12,897 nt of DNA, taken from NCBI GenBank assembly GCA_019058515.1, contig JAHPYY010000074.1, positions 1 through 12,897 of the forward strand, given 5' to 3'. Both the position numbers and the translations under genes were made by a program. The notes under the pieces are model-generated. The model saw nothing but the letters and a program-made list of their open reading frames with translations. It made no database searches and was not told where the DNA came from. Of the stretch, positions 1 through 6,344 are shown piece by piece (position 1 is the first letter of the stretch; every line of letters begins with the position of its first letter). The stretch is from Promethearchaeota archaeon. GTDB lineage: Archaea; Asgardarchaeota; Lokiarchaeia; Sigynarchaeales; SOKP01.

Positions 1-248
1 GAACTGAGCTTGGAAATTGTTTATTTACTCGCATAAATAAATATAATCACTTCTTTCATATAAGCTTTAAGGTAGATTTCCATTGGAAATAGATCTTGAA
101 ATATAATTGTTAAACTACAGAAATTAAATTCAAATTCAAACGAAAAAAGATTCAGCTCAAGGGATTTCACTCATCAAAATCCTTTGATACTGTTCTCTTT
201 TTTAATATAAAAAAATAAATTTAAAAAAAGTTTAAAATTAAGTTAGAT
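1..248. other. Left-edge intergenic DNA, no supported gene
   Basis: AT-rich sequence without a convincing gene. A plus-strand frame open from base 1 ends at a TAA at 34-36, and another ends at a TAG at 90-92; either could be the tail of an upstream gene. On the minus strand an ATG at 34-32 stays open to the edge for about 11 codons. All are too short to judge. Confidence 0.4.
223..229 (-). terminator. Oligo-T terminator after the DUF6512-like gene
   Basis: Seven consecutive T on the minus strand, about 20 nt past the stop codon of the membrane protein gene. Archaeal RNA polymerase terminates at such U-runs without a stem-loop. No hairpin precedes it. Confidence 0.4.
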
Positions 249-785
249 CTAAGCTAATGGATCGTGGAAAAAATCGTACCATGGAATTCGAAAGGTAAAA
301 ATCGTGAATTCTAAAGCTTCTATACATAATAGCACAATAATAAGCACTAATAATTCCGTTAAATACTTGATTTCCCGAAATGCTTTGTGTAATACTGAAC
401 CAATAAATCCTACGAAGAATGTTGCCACATTTGCATAAATGATCTCCACTATAATCGGTTCCATTCGATCCCAGAAAGAAGGAAGCACAAACCAACACAG
501 AAACATAATCCAAGGAATTATTATAGCTGTTAACAATCCTGGAAAGATACTTTGCTTAACATCATCTATGTTCTTGCGATTAATCACCAATTCGATTAAT
601 ACAAGAATTAAATAGCAGTAAAAGCTTATTTTCGCGTGTTGGAACACGCTTTCGCTAGTACCACTAAAAATAGCAAATACGGGATTTGGTAATAGGTCGT
701 AAAGGAAATGCAATAATATAAATAAAAGCAAGTACAACACGCTACGAATTAAAAGCCAATTCCTATTGTCAAGGTTAAATTCCAT
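249..785 (-). CDS. Five-helix membrane protein, DUF6512-like
   Basis: A 178-residue integral membrane protein of unknown function. Five hydrophobic segments are visible at about 11-31, 53-68, 81-101, 109-131 and 141-161, joined by short basic loops such as INRKNIDD. After helix 1 comes SGTSESVFQHAK, resembling the N/SESVWEHLK motif I remember from DUF6512 proteins of Firmicutes and archaea, and the end (FTFRIPWYDFFHDP) resembles that family's aromatic, DP-containing tail. The family assignment is from memory of these motifs; the biochemical role is not known. The ATG at 785 is well supported by a Shine-Dalgarno AAGGAGA at 797-791, five bases upstream. It is transcribed away from the longin-like gene and has its own terminator-like T-run, so it is probably monocistronic. 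Confidence 0.75.
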   Translation of the reverse strand: MEFNLDNRNWLLIRSVLYLLLFILLHFLYDLLPNPVFAIFSGTSESVFQHAKISFYCYLILVLIELVINRKNIDDVKQSIFPGLLTAIIIPWIMFLCWFVLPSFWDRMEPIIVEIIYANVATFFVGFIGSVLHKAFREIKYLTELLVLIIVLLCIEALEFTIFTFRIPWYDFFHDPLA

Positions 786-845
786 TAATATCTCCTTTAA
801 TTAGAATATTTAAAAGTTATACCTTAGTTGGCTAGAAATTGAAAA

Positions 846-857
846 TAAATATATTAA
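846..857 (-). promoter_or_regulatory. TATA-like box for the DUF6512-like gene
   Basis: The minus strand reads AATATATTTA here, which would place transcription start near 825 and leave a leader that includes the strong Shine-Dalgarno at 797-791. A second AT-rich candidate at 804-816 lies too close to the start codon to keep that Shine-Dalgarno in the message. Confidence 0.3.
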
Positions 858-910
858 TTTGCTTTTTTTAAGCTGTCTTAAAGATTGGACTCCAAATAAA
901 AAAAATATGG

Positions 911-921
911 TATTATATATG
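911..921 (+). promoter_or_regulatory. TATA-like box for the longin-like gene
   Basis: TATTATATATG, preceded by a run of A that could act as the BRE. Transcription start would fall near 942, giving a leader of about 15 nt before the ATG at 957. The region is shared with the divergent minus-strand promoter. Confidence 0.4.
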
Positions 922-956
922 TAATAACTATAAAAAACCGAAATTAAAAGAAAGAT

Positions 957-1424
957 ATGAGTTCAAACAGTTCGATAAGAATTTCTATGTTAAGAAAAAA
1001 CCTGTTAAATTACTCGCTTTTAGAAAATTTATGGATCTTAGATAGCACTTCAGGAATATGTTTGTATAAAAAGGACTTAAGTTCTTTAACTAACACTACG
1101 TTATCAGACGATATGATTTGCGGATTTTTTTCAGCAATATCCGATTTAACCTACGAAATCTTTGCGGATGACCTTCAGTATTTCAAATTGAAGGAAAAAA
1201 AGATATTTTTCGATTTCATCGACGATCTTATTATCGTTGCTTCAGTGAAGGATTCTATTGTATCGGATTTCTCGGTACTCGATGTTCTTAAACAGATTTC
1301 GGATCGGTTTTTAGAAAGATTTGACCTATTAGATTGGGCAGGAGAAGTAGATCAATTCGATTCTTTCGAAGAGGATTTAGAAGAGATTCTCATCTCAAGC
1401 TTAAACTGCCCATACCTCAATTAA
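957..1424 (+). CDS. Stand-alone longin/Roadblock-like domain protein
   Basis: A 155-residue soluble protein. Residues about 22-122 have the layout of the longin-like domains abundant in Asgard archaea: an opening strand with LWILDSTSGICLYKKD, a turn, a long amphipathic helix beginning DDMICGFFSAISDLTYEIF, paired strands (LQYFKLKEKKIFFDFIDD then LIIVASVKD) and a second long helix (DVLKQISDRFLERF). The tail from about 128 is acidic (DSFEEDLEEI). Such domains are dimerisation platforms for small GTPases or sensors; here no second domain is attached. ATG 957 is chosen because it precedes the domain and sits behind a TATA-like box; the ribosome site (AAAGAAAG) is weak, and the later ATG at residue 11 is possible. 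The fold call comes from pattern recognition, not a search. Confidence 0.65.
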   Translation: MSSNSSIRISMLRKNLLNYSLLENLWILDSTSGICLYKKDLSSLTNTTLSDDMICGFFSAISDLTYEIFADDLQYFKLKEKKIFFDFIDDLIIVASVKDSIVSDFSVLDVLKQISDRFLERFDLLDWAGEVDQFDSFEEDLEEILISSLNCPYLN

Positions 1425-1655
1425 ATTATTAATTTAGATTTTAGCGTGGCTTTTGCTTACATTTGTTAGTATATATAATATTATATATCACTTCTTTTAA
1501 TTGCAAACAGGTTCCTTTAAATATTCTATAATTCATTGTATTATTGAGTTATATTAAAAAATATATTTATAAAACTGATACAAAATTCATATTAGTATAA
1601 AAAAGCGCTTATAGACTTATAAATATCCAAACTAAAATAGAAAAATAATTAAAGA

Positions 1656-1668
1656 TATTTATATTTTT
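1656..1668 (+). promoter_or_regulatory. TATA-like box for the double-RHH gene
   Basis: TATTTATAT with a purine-rich BRE-like TAAAGA just before it. Transcription start would fall near 1683-1690, on top of the palindrome at 1681-1692. A second TATA-like run at 1671-1678 is an alternative. Confidence 0.35.
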
Positions 1669-1680
1669 TAATATATAATT

Positions 1681-1692
1681 CAGAAATTTCTG
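1681..1692. repeat. Perfect 12-bp palindrome, candidate operator
   Basis: CAGAAATTTCTG is a perfect inverted repeat with no spacer. It sits between the TATA-like box and the ATG of a gene whose product carries an RHH-type DNA-binding segment, near the predicted transcription start. RHH dimers bind short palindromes and often regulate themselves, so this is a reasonable autoregulatory operator candidate. Confidence 0.35.
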
Positions 1693-1718
1693 TGATTAGT
1701 TTTTTTCGGTGAGAACTT

Positions 1719-2453
1719 ATGGCAAAAAAAAACGCAGCGACCAAAGATAGAGACAAAGAAAACGGAGATAATGGCTCAACAAAAGCCATTTATGTCCAGG
1801 TATCTTCCGAAGTTCGCGAAATTATTGATAAATACAAAAATGAAGGAAAAACCATATCAAGCATCGTCGAAGATGCAATTAAAAAGTACGACGAGTTTAG
1901 ATCATTGTCTCCAGAGGCGTATGCTATAATTGAGAGATACAAGGATAAATACGAGAATGAACACCAGATCATCGAAGAGGGGATAAAATCCCTAGTAGAA
2001 AAGATCAATCCCTCTGATGAAAAAGAATTGTGGTGTAGAATGCGGGACGAAATGCAAATGATGTTAATCGGCAAAACTACCTTTAATCAAATGCTAGCTG
2101 CAGCAGAATCCGAAGAGACTAGTTTGTATAAACCTCAAAAGAAAAATGTTGCCTTAGATGTAATTTTGTGGTATACTGGGATTCCAATAAACAAATTGAG
2201 CTTACAAGAAATTATTGAAGCCATTGAAAAAGTTTGGATCGTAGCAAACTATTTCTATTTTATTGACGCTAAGAAAGAAGAGGGAAAGGACGAATATCAC
2301 ATCTTATTTAAACACCATCAAAATCGACGTTACAGCGAGTATTGGTTAGGATATTTTCAAGAACTATTTACTTCTCAAGACCTTTCATTCGAATGCGAAG
2401 TGGAGGGACAGGCTTTGGATGAGAGTCTTTCCCTAACGGTCGTCGAGAAATAG
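1719..2453 (+). CDS. Double ribbon-helix-helix-like regulator with C-terminal domain
   Basis: A 244-residue soluble protein with a Lys/Asp/Glu-rich start (1-21). Residues 22-60 look like an RHH DNA-binding segment: strand IYVQVS, helix SEVREIIDKYKNEG, then helix ISSIVEDAIKKYDEF. Residues 64-95 (SPEAYAIIERYKDKYEN then QIIEEGIKSLVEK) repeat the two helices without a clear strand, so this may be a degenerate second copy. Residues about 101-244 form a separate domain with HILFKHHQNRRYSEYW-type sequence, which I do not recognise; it could be a ligand-binding or dimerisation domain. The ATG at 1719 has a good Shine-Dalgarno GGTGA at 1708-1712. Flanking spacers exceed 260 bp, so it is probably transcribed alone. 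A transcription regulator is the likely role; the target is unknown. Confidence 0.65.
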   Translation: MAKKNAATKDRDKENGDNGSTKAIYVQVSSEVREIIDKYKNEGKTISSIVEDAIKKYDEFRSLSPEAYAIIERYKDKYENEHQIIEEGIKSLVEKINPSDEKELWCRMRDEMQMMLIGKTTFNQMLAAAESEETSLYKPQKKNVALDVILWYTGIPINKLSLQEIIEAIEKVWIVANYFYFIDAKKEEGKDEYHILFKHHQNRRYSEYWLGYFQELFTSQDLSFECEVEGQALDESLSLTVVEK

Positions 2454-2655
2454 GATTTTACTTGATTACTGCGGATTCGTTCACAGTATAAATCTATCTA
2501 AATTTCCTCCATAAACATCTTTAGTTTGGATACCATCCAATCAAAAACGGCTCTGTTATTGGATTGACTTTAAATAAACGGTATTGACAATAACTAAGAA
2601 ATAATTCTTAAATAGTAAAATTACATCAATAGCTTTGGAAACGAAATCTAACGAA

Positions 2656-2665
2656 AATATAAAAA
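2656..2665 (+). promoter_or_regulatory. TATA-like box for the ABM-like gene
   Basis: AATATAAAAA preceded by CGAAA, a reasonable BRE. Transcription start would lie near 2688, leaving a leader of about 38 nt that carries the GAGGTG ribosome site at 2714-2719. Confidence 0.4.
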
Positions 2666-2725
2666 CCCATTTTTGAGAGAAACTTTAAAAGTAAATTTTA
2701 AAAAATAAAATTTGAGGTGTGGAAT

Positions 2726-3052
2726 ATGGTAGTAGTTAGTATGACAACTACAAAAATAAAGTCTGATGTTTCTTTAGATGAGGTAAGAAAGTTATGGGAT
2801 GAAGGCGTTTATCCTGCAATAAAGGATCAAAAAGGATATCTTGGTGGATTTTTATTGGTTTCAGAACAAAAGGATGAAGGAATATCGGTTGGGTTATGGG
2901 AAAGTAAAGAGGATGCAGAAGCGATACAAAAGAGCGGAGTATATCAAGAACAAATAAAAAAATTTGCCGCGTTTATTGAATCAATAGTAGGTCGTAAGTT
3001 CTACAATGTTAACAGCGAAATAGTTTTTACCAGAGAATTGGAAATATTTTAA
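2726..3052 (+). CDS. Small ABM/Dabb-like ferredoxin-fold protein
   Basis: A 108-residue single-domain protein resembling antibiotic-biosynthesis-monooxygenase (ABM) or stress-responsive alpha/beta-barrel proteins: strand VVVSMTTTKIK, helix VSLDEVRKLWDEGVYPAIKDQ, KGYLGGFLLVS strand, VGLWESKEDAEAIQKSG strand plus helix, then YQEQIKKFAAFIES helix. The WES(K)EDAEA sequence is characteristic of the fold. Members range from monooxygenases to proteins of unknown role, so no reaction is assigned. I chose ATG 2726 rather than the GTG at 2717 because the Shine-Dalgarno GAGGTG at 2714-2719 stands six bases before 2726 and would overlap the GTG. It has its own promoter-like sequence, and its relation to the transporter downstream is unclear. 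Confidence 0.65.
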   Translation: MVVVSMTTTKIKSDVSLDEVRKLWDEGVYPAIKDQKGYLGGFLLVSEQKDEGISVGLWESKEDAEAIQKSGVYQEQIKKFAAFIESIVGRKFYNVNSEIVFTRELEIF

Positions 3053-3078
3053 ACTTTCGGAAGCAAATTTTAATTACA

Positions 3079-3117
3079 TTTTTTTCCCTTCTACTTTATT
3101 CCAAAAAATTTTTGGAA
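3079..3117 (+). terminator. T-run and inverted repeat after the ABM-like gene
   Basis: A seven-T tract at 3079-3085, 27 nt after the stop codon, fits an archaeal terminator. Downstream at 3099-3117 there is a perfect inverted repeat with 9-bp arms (TTCCAAAAA / TTTTTGGAA) and a single central base. It could add to termination or be a protein-binding site. Confidence 0.35.
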
Positions 3118-3214
3118 ATAATTTTCAATACACATTCTATACTCCAAAAAAGTTGAAGTTCACTTATTATTTTATATTAGATTATTCTAAAAATTGTGTT
3201 TTGGACTCCGATAC

Positions 3215-3226
3215 ATTTATATATGA
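3215..3226 (+). promoter_or_regulatory. TATA-like box for the MFS transporter
   Basis: ATTTATATATGA, with transcription start expected near 3245-3250, inside the group of ATACACAC repeats. This arrangement suits repression by a protein bound at the start site. Confidence 0.4.
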
Positions 3227-3228
3227 TG

Positions 3229-3274
3229 ATACACACCCGATAATTATCGATACACACTCACAATACACACCCGA
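3229..3274 (+). repeat. Three ATACACAC direct repeats before the MFS transporter
   Basis: The octamer ATACACAC occurs at 3229-3236, 3250-3257 and 3263-3270; the first and third copies extend to ATACACACCCGA. Start-to-start spacings are 21 and 13 bp. They fill the region between the TATA-like box and the ATG at 3280, so they are candidate operator half-sites. The downstream RHH gene is a candidate regulator. Confidence 0.45.
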
Positions 3275-3279
3275 AAAAA

Positions 3280-4746
3280 ATGATCGAAAATATTGACGAT
3301 GTTGAGGCCAATGAAACCTCTGGAATCAAAGGCTTAATGAAAAAAATGTGGCCCAGCTTTTTAACTTATAGCGTGTATGCGTTTAACACATCCGCGTTGT
3401 TCATCAATTTAGTCATAATCTCGAATCTTATGTGGCCAGGAGAGATCTTTCATTCTTTTGAATTGGGTATACTTATAGGTATAACAACCTATATAATGGC
3501 AATTTCAGGGATATTATTCGGCTATTTAACTGATAGAATTTCACGAATTTTGCTATTTACAATTTCCTTGTTTTCCTACGGATTCGGAATCTTTCTCAAC
3601 GGGTTTGCTCCAGAGGGACAAGGAGCTTTAACTTTTGGATTTTTCGTTATGTGTACCGTGATACGAGGCTTTTTCTCCGGAAGTTTTTGGCCCATTATTA
3701 ACTCTTACACCAACGACAGTACCGCAGAAACTGAGCGTTCACAGTTTTTCGGCGCTCTCTCATCGATTTTCCAAATCGTTCAAATAATAGGGATGGTCTA
3801 TTCAGCGTTTATGTTTCAAACTTTACTTTGGCGCTATTACTTCTTAATCTCGGGAATAATCACGATGATAGCGGGAATATCGGTAATTAAGGGAAAAGAG
3901 CGTAAAAGAGCAGCCAATCACGAAGAATTAAAGGATGTGTTGGTGGATGAGGATATCGTTTACGATTACAAGCTAAACAAGGAGACCTTTAGAAAGACCA
4001 TTCTCTCAAAAACCAACATTATCGCCTTTGTTGAAGGGATTTTCACTACGATAGTTATAACGGTTCCAGATTTTCTATTGGTTGCGTATCTACAATCTGA
4101 ACCATATAATATGACTCCCGTTTCTACAAGCATTTTCATGATAATTTTCGGAATTCCTGGAGGAATCTTTAGTATGTTGGTGTTGTCCAAAATTTCAGAC
4201 AAGTTTGCGAAAAAGGGAATAAAATACAGAGTATACTTGATAATGTTCTCAATAATTTCCATGTATTTGATATTTATGTTTATCTTTTTTGCGCCAATTC
4301 CTGAATTGAGCAAGGAAGAAGGAAATAACATATTTGTTATTCTGTCGTTTCCTATTACTTGGATGATGGGTATCGGGGCGTTATTAGCTCGCTCTTTTGG
4401 AGGATTATATGGTATCAATCAGGCTCCAGTTTTACAAAAAATTAATCTTCCAGAAGCACAAGGATTAATTAGTTCTTCAAATCAGTTTTTAGAATTGATT
4501 GGGAGCGGTACGGGACCAATTTTAGCGGGTGTACTCCTAATGGTGCTCAATCAAAACTACCAATTGACCGTGTTCATTGTTTTAGCAACGGGGATTTTTG
4601 GAGCGTTTTTATGGTTATTGGCGGTCATCTGGATTAATAAGGATGCTGAACGAATTTCTTGCATCTTGAAAAGTCGGCGAAGTGAGCTGTTAGAAAAGAA
4701 TAGAAAAAATGGTAAAGCGCCAACCATAGCAATGGTTAATAATTAA
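3280..4746 (+). CDS. MFS family transporter
   Basis: A 488-residue polytopic membrane protein with about 12 hydrophobic helices, normal for the major facilitator superfamily. MFS motif A is clear between helices 2 and 3 as GYLTDRISR (81-89). The charged cytoplasmic loop between the two halves lies at about 204-245 (KGKERKRAANHEE onwards). The second half has the equivalent LSKISDKFAKK (302-312) and NLPEAQGLISSSNQFLELIG (389-408), similar to the NLPExRG-type loop of sugar-phosphate, anion or Spns-like carriers. The ATG at 3280 has no obvious Shine-Dalgarno; an A-run precedes it. Substrate cannot be read from the sequence. It is followed at 97 bp by an RHH regulator-like gene on the same strand and preceded by repeats that could be operators, which suggests regulated expression. 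Confidence 0.9.
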   Translation: MIENIDDVEANETSGIKGLMKKMWPSFLTYSVYAFNTSALFINLVIISNLMWPGEIFHSFELGILIGITTYIMAISGILFGYLTDRISRILLFTISLFSYGFGIFLNGFAPEGQGALTFGFFVMCTVIRGFFSGSFWPIINSYTNDSTAETERSQFFGALSSIFQIVQIIGMVYSAFMFQTLLWRYYFLISGIITMIAGISVIKGKERKRAANHEELKDVLVDEDIVYDYKLNKETFRKTILSKTNIIAFVEGIFTTIVITVPDFLLVAYLQSEPYNMTPVSTSIFMIIFGIPGGIFSMLVLSKISDKFAKKGIKYRVYLIMFSIISMYLIFMFIFFAPIPELSKEEGNNIFVILSFPITWMMGIGALLARSFGGLYGINQAPVLQKINLPEAQGLISSSNQFLELIGSGTGPILAGVLLMVLNQNYQLTVFIVLATGIFGAFLWLLAVIWINKDAERISCILKSRRSELLEKNRKNGKAPTIAMVNN

Positions 4747-4767
4747 AATTTTAATTAACAATTTTTT
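4741..4767 (+). terminator. AT palindrome and T-run after the MFS gene
   Basis: A 16-bp perfect palindrome (AATTAAAATTTTAATT, 4741-4756) overlaps the transporter stop codon and is followed by six T at 4762-4767. The T-run is a fair archaeal terminator; the palindrome is all A/T and may be incidental. Confidence 0.35.
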
Positions 4768-4842
4768 ACTATATTCTATTAAAGATTCATATTCGTTTTG
4801 TTATAAAATAGAATTATAGGTAATGATAGCACTAAAAATAAA

Positions 4843-5412
4843 GTGGTGTGGCAGATAGCGCACAAAAAAGACTCCTACGGTGAGGATAACGACGACGAGA
4901 ATGTTAAATTCACTCGAGTAAATTTAACTCTTCCAGAAAGAATGAGAGATGAGTGGAAAAACTTAGCTAAAGACTTAAGCAAGTCTGTTTCTCAAATGGT
5001 GCGCGATGCCGTAGCTTTATATAAATCCGAAATGTATAACATAGAAAAATTAATTACCGACAAAGAAGGTATTCTCGATCAGCTTGGTAAGAAAGTCGAA
5101 AAGGAAATTGAAGGTATAGGCAAAGACTTCGAAAAATCAGCTAAGAAGACAAAAAAGAAAGTTATGTCTGAAGAGATTACAGACACAGATAAGTTAAAAA
5201 AAAGAGTAAAGGGTTTAATCACTCTTCAACGAGCGTTACCTATTGAAAAACTGTCTCACGCGTTAGAAATCTCAAAACAAGACGCTGAGAACCTAATATA
5301 CGAACTAGCAGCTGAAGGGATAAGCGGTTCCATTGAAAATGAGGTATTTAAATACGAAAACTCCGAAAGTGAAGTAATATCAGCAATATTTAAACTAATT
5401 GATAATATGTAA
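4843..5412 (+). CDS. RHH DNA-binding protein with PCI-like winged helix
   Basis: A 189-residue soluble protein. Residues 23-65 form a good RHH segment: strand FTRVNLTL, helix PERMRDEWKNLAKDL, helix SVSQMVRDAVALYKSEM. Residues 65-115 are a highly charged, probably coiled-coil linker rich in Lys and Glu. Residues 117-189 resemble a winged helix of the PCI/DDRGK kind: VKGLITLQRALPIEKLSHAL, ISKQDAENLIYELAAEGI, wing GSIENEVFKY, final helix EVISAIFKLID. The start is GTG 4843 or GTG 4846, with no clear ribosome site; the first ATG in frame is residue 34, inside the RHH helix, so it cannot be the start. It may be a regulator of the adjacent transporter or of itself. The domain calls are pattern-based. 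Confidence 0.65.
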   Translation: MVWQIAHKKDSYGEDNDDENVKFTRVNLTLPERMRDEWKNLAKDLSKSVSQMVRDAVALYKSEMYNIEKLITDKEGILDQLGKKVEKEIEGIGKDFEKSAKKTKKKVMSEEITDTDKLKKRVKGLITLQRALPIEKLSHALEISKQDAENLIYELAAEGISGSIENEVFKYENSESEVISAIFKLIDNM

Positions 5413-5469
5413 ATCAAGTACACGCCTTATTTATTCATAGACTACAAAGTTAAGAACTATTCTAGACTC

Positions 5470-6273
5470 CTACAAAACTCCTTTCACAAATCCTCCATCC
5501 ACTTGAATGACTGTACCCGTTATGTAACTGGCTTTTTCAGACGCGAGAAATGATACTAAATTAGCTAGTTCCTCAGGTTTACCTAACCGTCCTAAGGGAA
5601 TTGGATCGATCCAAGACTTCTCAACTTCCTTATAAGGTTTTCCCGTTCGCTGTACCGTTTGATCAATTAATTCCTTCATTCTATCAGTTAGAGTAGGTCC
5701 GGGGCACACTACATTTACTAATATATTGTATTTCGCAAATTCAACAGCGAGAGTTTTAGCAAACCCCACTACTCCAAGACGCGTAGTATTCGATAATACT
5801 AGATTTTCTAAAGGTTGCTTTACGGATACTGAAGTAATAGCAATAATTTTACCGTAATTTTGTTCTTTCATAATTGGTAGCACTAAATCGGTTGCTTTCA
5901 CGAATGATAAGAGGTTTAAGTCTATGGAATTAGACCATTGTTCTTTCGAGATTGTGTCTAAAGGACCAGATGGGGGTCCTCCCGCGTTATGAATAAGAAT
6001 ATCAATTTTTCCAAGCTGTTCTAAGGTTCTATCTACAAGTGTTTTGATTTGAGTATGATCCATTAAATCCGTAACAACGGATAGCACTCTATTTGAATTA
6101 CTTAACGATTTTTGACGCTCAATACACTCAACTGCTTTAGCAAGATTCTCTTCTGAACGACTACAGATCGCAATATTTGCTCCCTCAGCGTACAGTACTT
6201 TTGCGCATTCAAGACCTAATCCTTTACTTGAAGCCAGAACCAACGCTACTTTATCTTTTAATCCTAAATCCAC
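5470..6273 (-). CDS. SDR oxidoreductase, BKR-like, without catalytic Tyr/Lys
   Basis: A 267-residue short-chain dehydrogenase/reductase. The Rossmann signature is ASSKGLG (15-21), with NAGG at 96-99, the structural Asn at 120 (DLNLLS), Ser148 (ITSVS), CPGPTLTD after strand 6, and the closing TGTVIQVDGG. The YxxxK pair is absent: the corresponding residues in LVLSNTTR are Ser161 and Arg165. This matches the BKR_like_SDR_like group of ketoacyl-ACP-reductase-like proteins, which depart from the usual tetrad. Substrate is unknown. GTG 6273 is preferred to GTG 6282: AAGGTGG (6285-6279) lies five bases before it, and the resulting MDLGLKDKVAL start is usual for the family. A TATA-like box upstream suggests separate transcription from the 355-residue gene before it. 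Confidence 0.85.
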   Translation of the reverse strand: MDLGLKDKVALVLASSKGLGLECAKVLYAEGANIAICSRSEENLAKAVECIERQKSLSNSNRVLSVVTDLMDHTQIKTLVDRTLEQLGKIDILIHNAGGPPSGPLDTISKEQWSNSIDLNLLSFVKATDLVLPIMKEQNYGKIIAITSVSVKQPLENLVLSNTTRLGVVGFAKTLAVEFAKYNILVNVVCPGPTLTDRMKELIDQTVQRTGKPYKEVEKSWIDPIPLGRLGKPEELANLVSFLASEKASYITGTVIQVDGGFVKGVL

Positions 6274-6278
6274 TTCTA

Positions 6279-6285
6279 CCACCTT
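6279..6285 (-). promoter_or_regulatory. Shine-Dalgarno deciding the SDR start
   Basis: AAGGTGG on the minus strand, five bases before GTG 6273. It overlaps the alternative GTG at 6282, which speaks against that codon as the start. Confidence 0.6.
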
Positions 6286-6310
6286 AAATTGAAGAAATTA
6301 AGAATTATTG

Positions 6311-6320
6311 CTATAAAAAC
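6311..6320 (-). promoter_or_regulatory. TATA-like box for the SDR gene
   Basis: The minus strand reads GTTTTTATAG, placing transcription start near 6291-6294, just before the AAGGTGG ribosome site. It lies in the short gap after the stop codon of the upstream gene. Confidence 0.35.
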
Positions 6321-6344
6321 TCTCTCATTCCAAGCTTAGAATAC

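Larger units (their letters stand above)
1425..1718. other. AT-rich intergenic region
   Basis: No frame of useful length on either strand. It contains the probable promoter and palindrome of the next gene at its right end (1656-1692). I see no other structure. Confidence 0.5.

Noticed and set aside
1..34. Start of a minus-strand gene at ATG 34 running off the left edge
   Set aside because: Only 11 codons are visible and there is no clear ribosome site or promoter.
238..513. A 91-codon minus-strand open frame
   Set aside because: It overlaps the DUF6512-like gene in another frame; that gene has a strong Shine-Dalgarno and clear membrane helices, while this one has neither.
885..3209. TTGGACTCC occurring upstream of two genes (885-893 and 3201-3209)
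   Set aside because: A 9-mer repeat is expected by chance in a window of this size, and the distance to the TATA-like box differs (28 versus 16 bp).
3966..4418. A 150-codon open frame on the minus strand
   Set aside because: It lies wholly inside the MFS transporter gene, whose coding evidence is strong; the antisense product has no recognisable domain and is a shadow of biased codon use.
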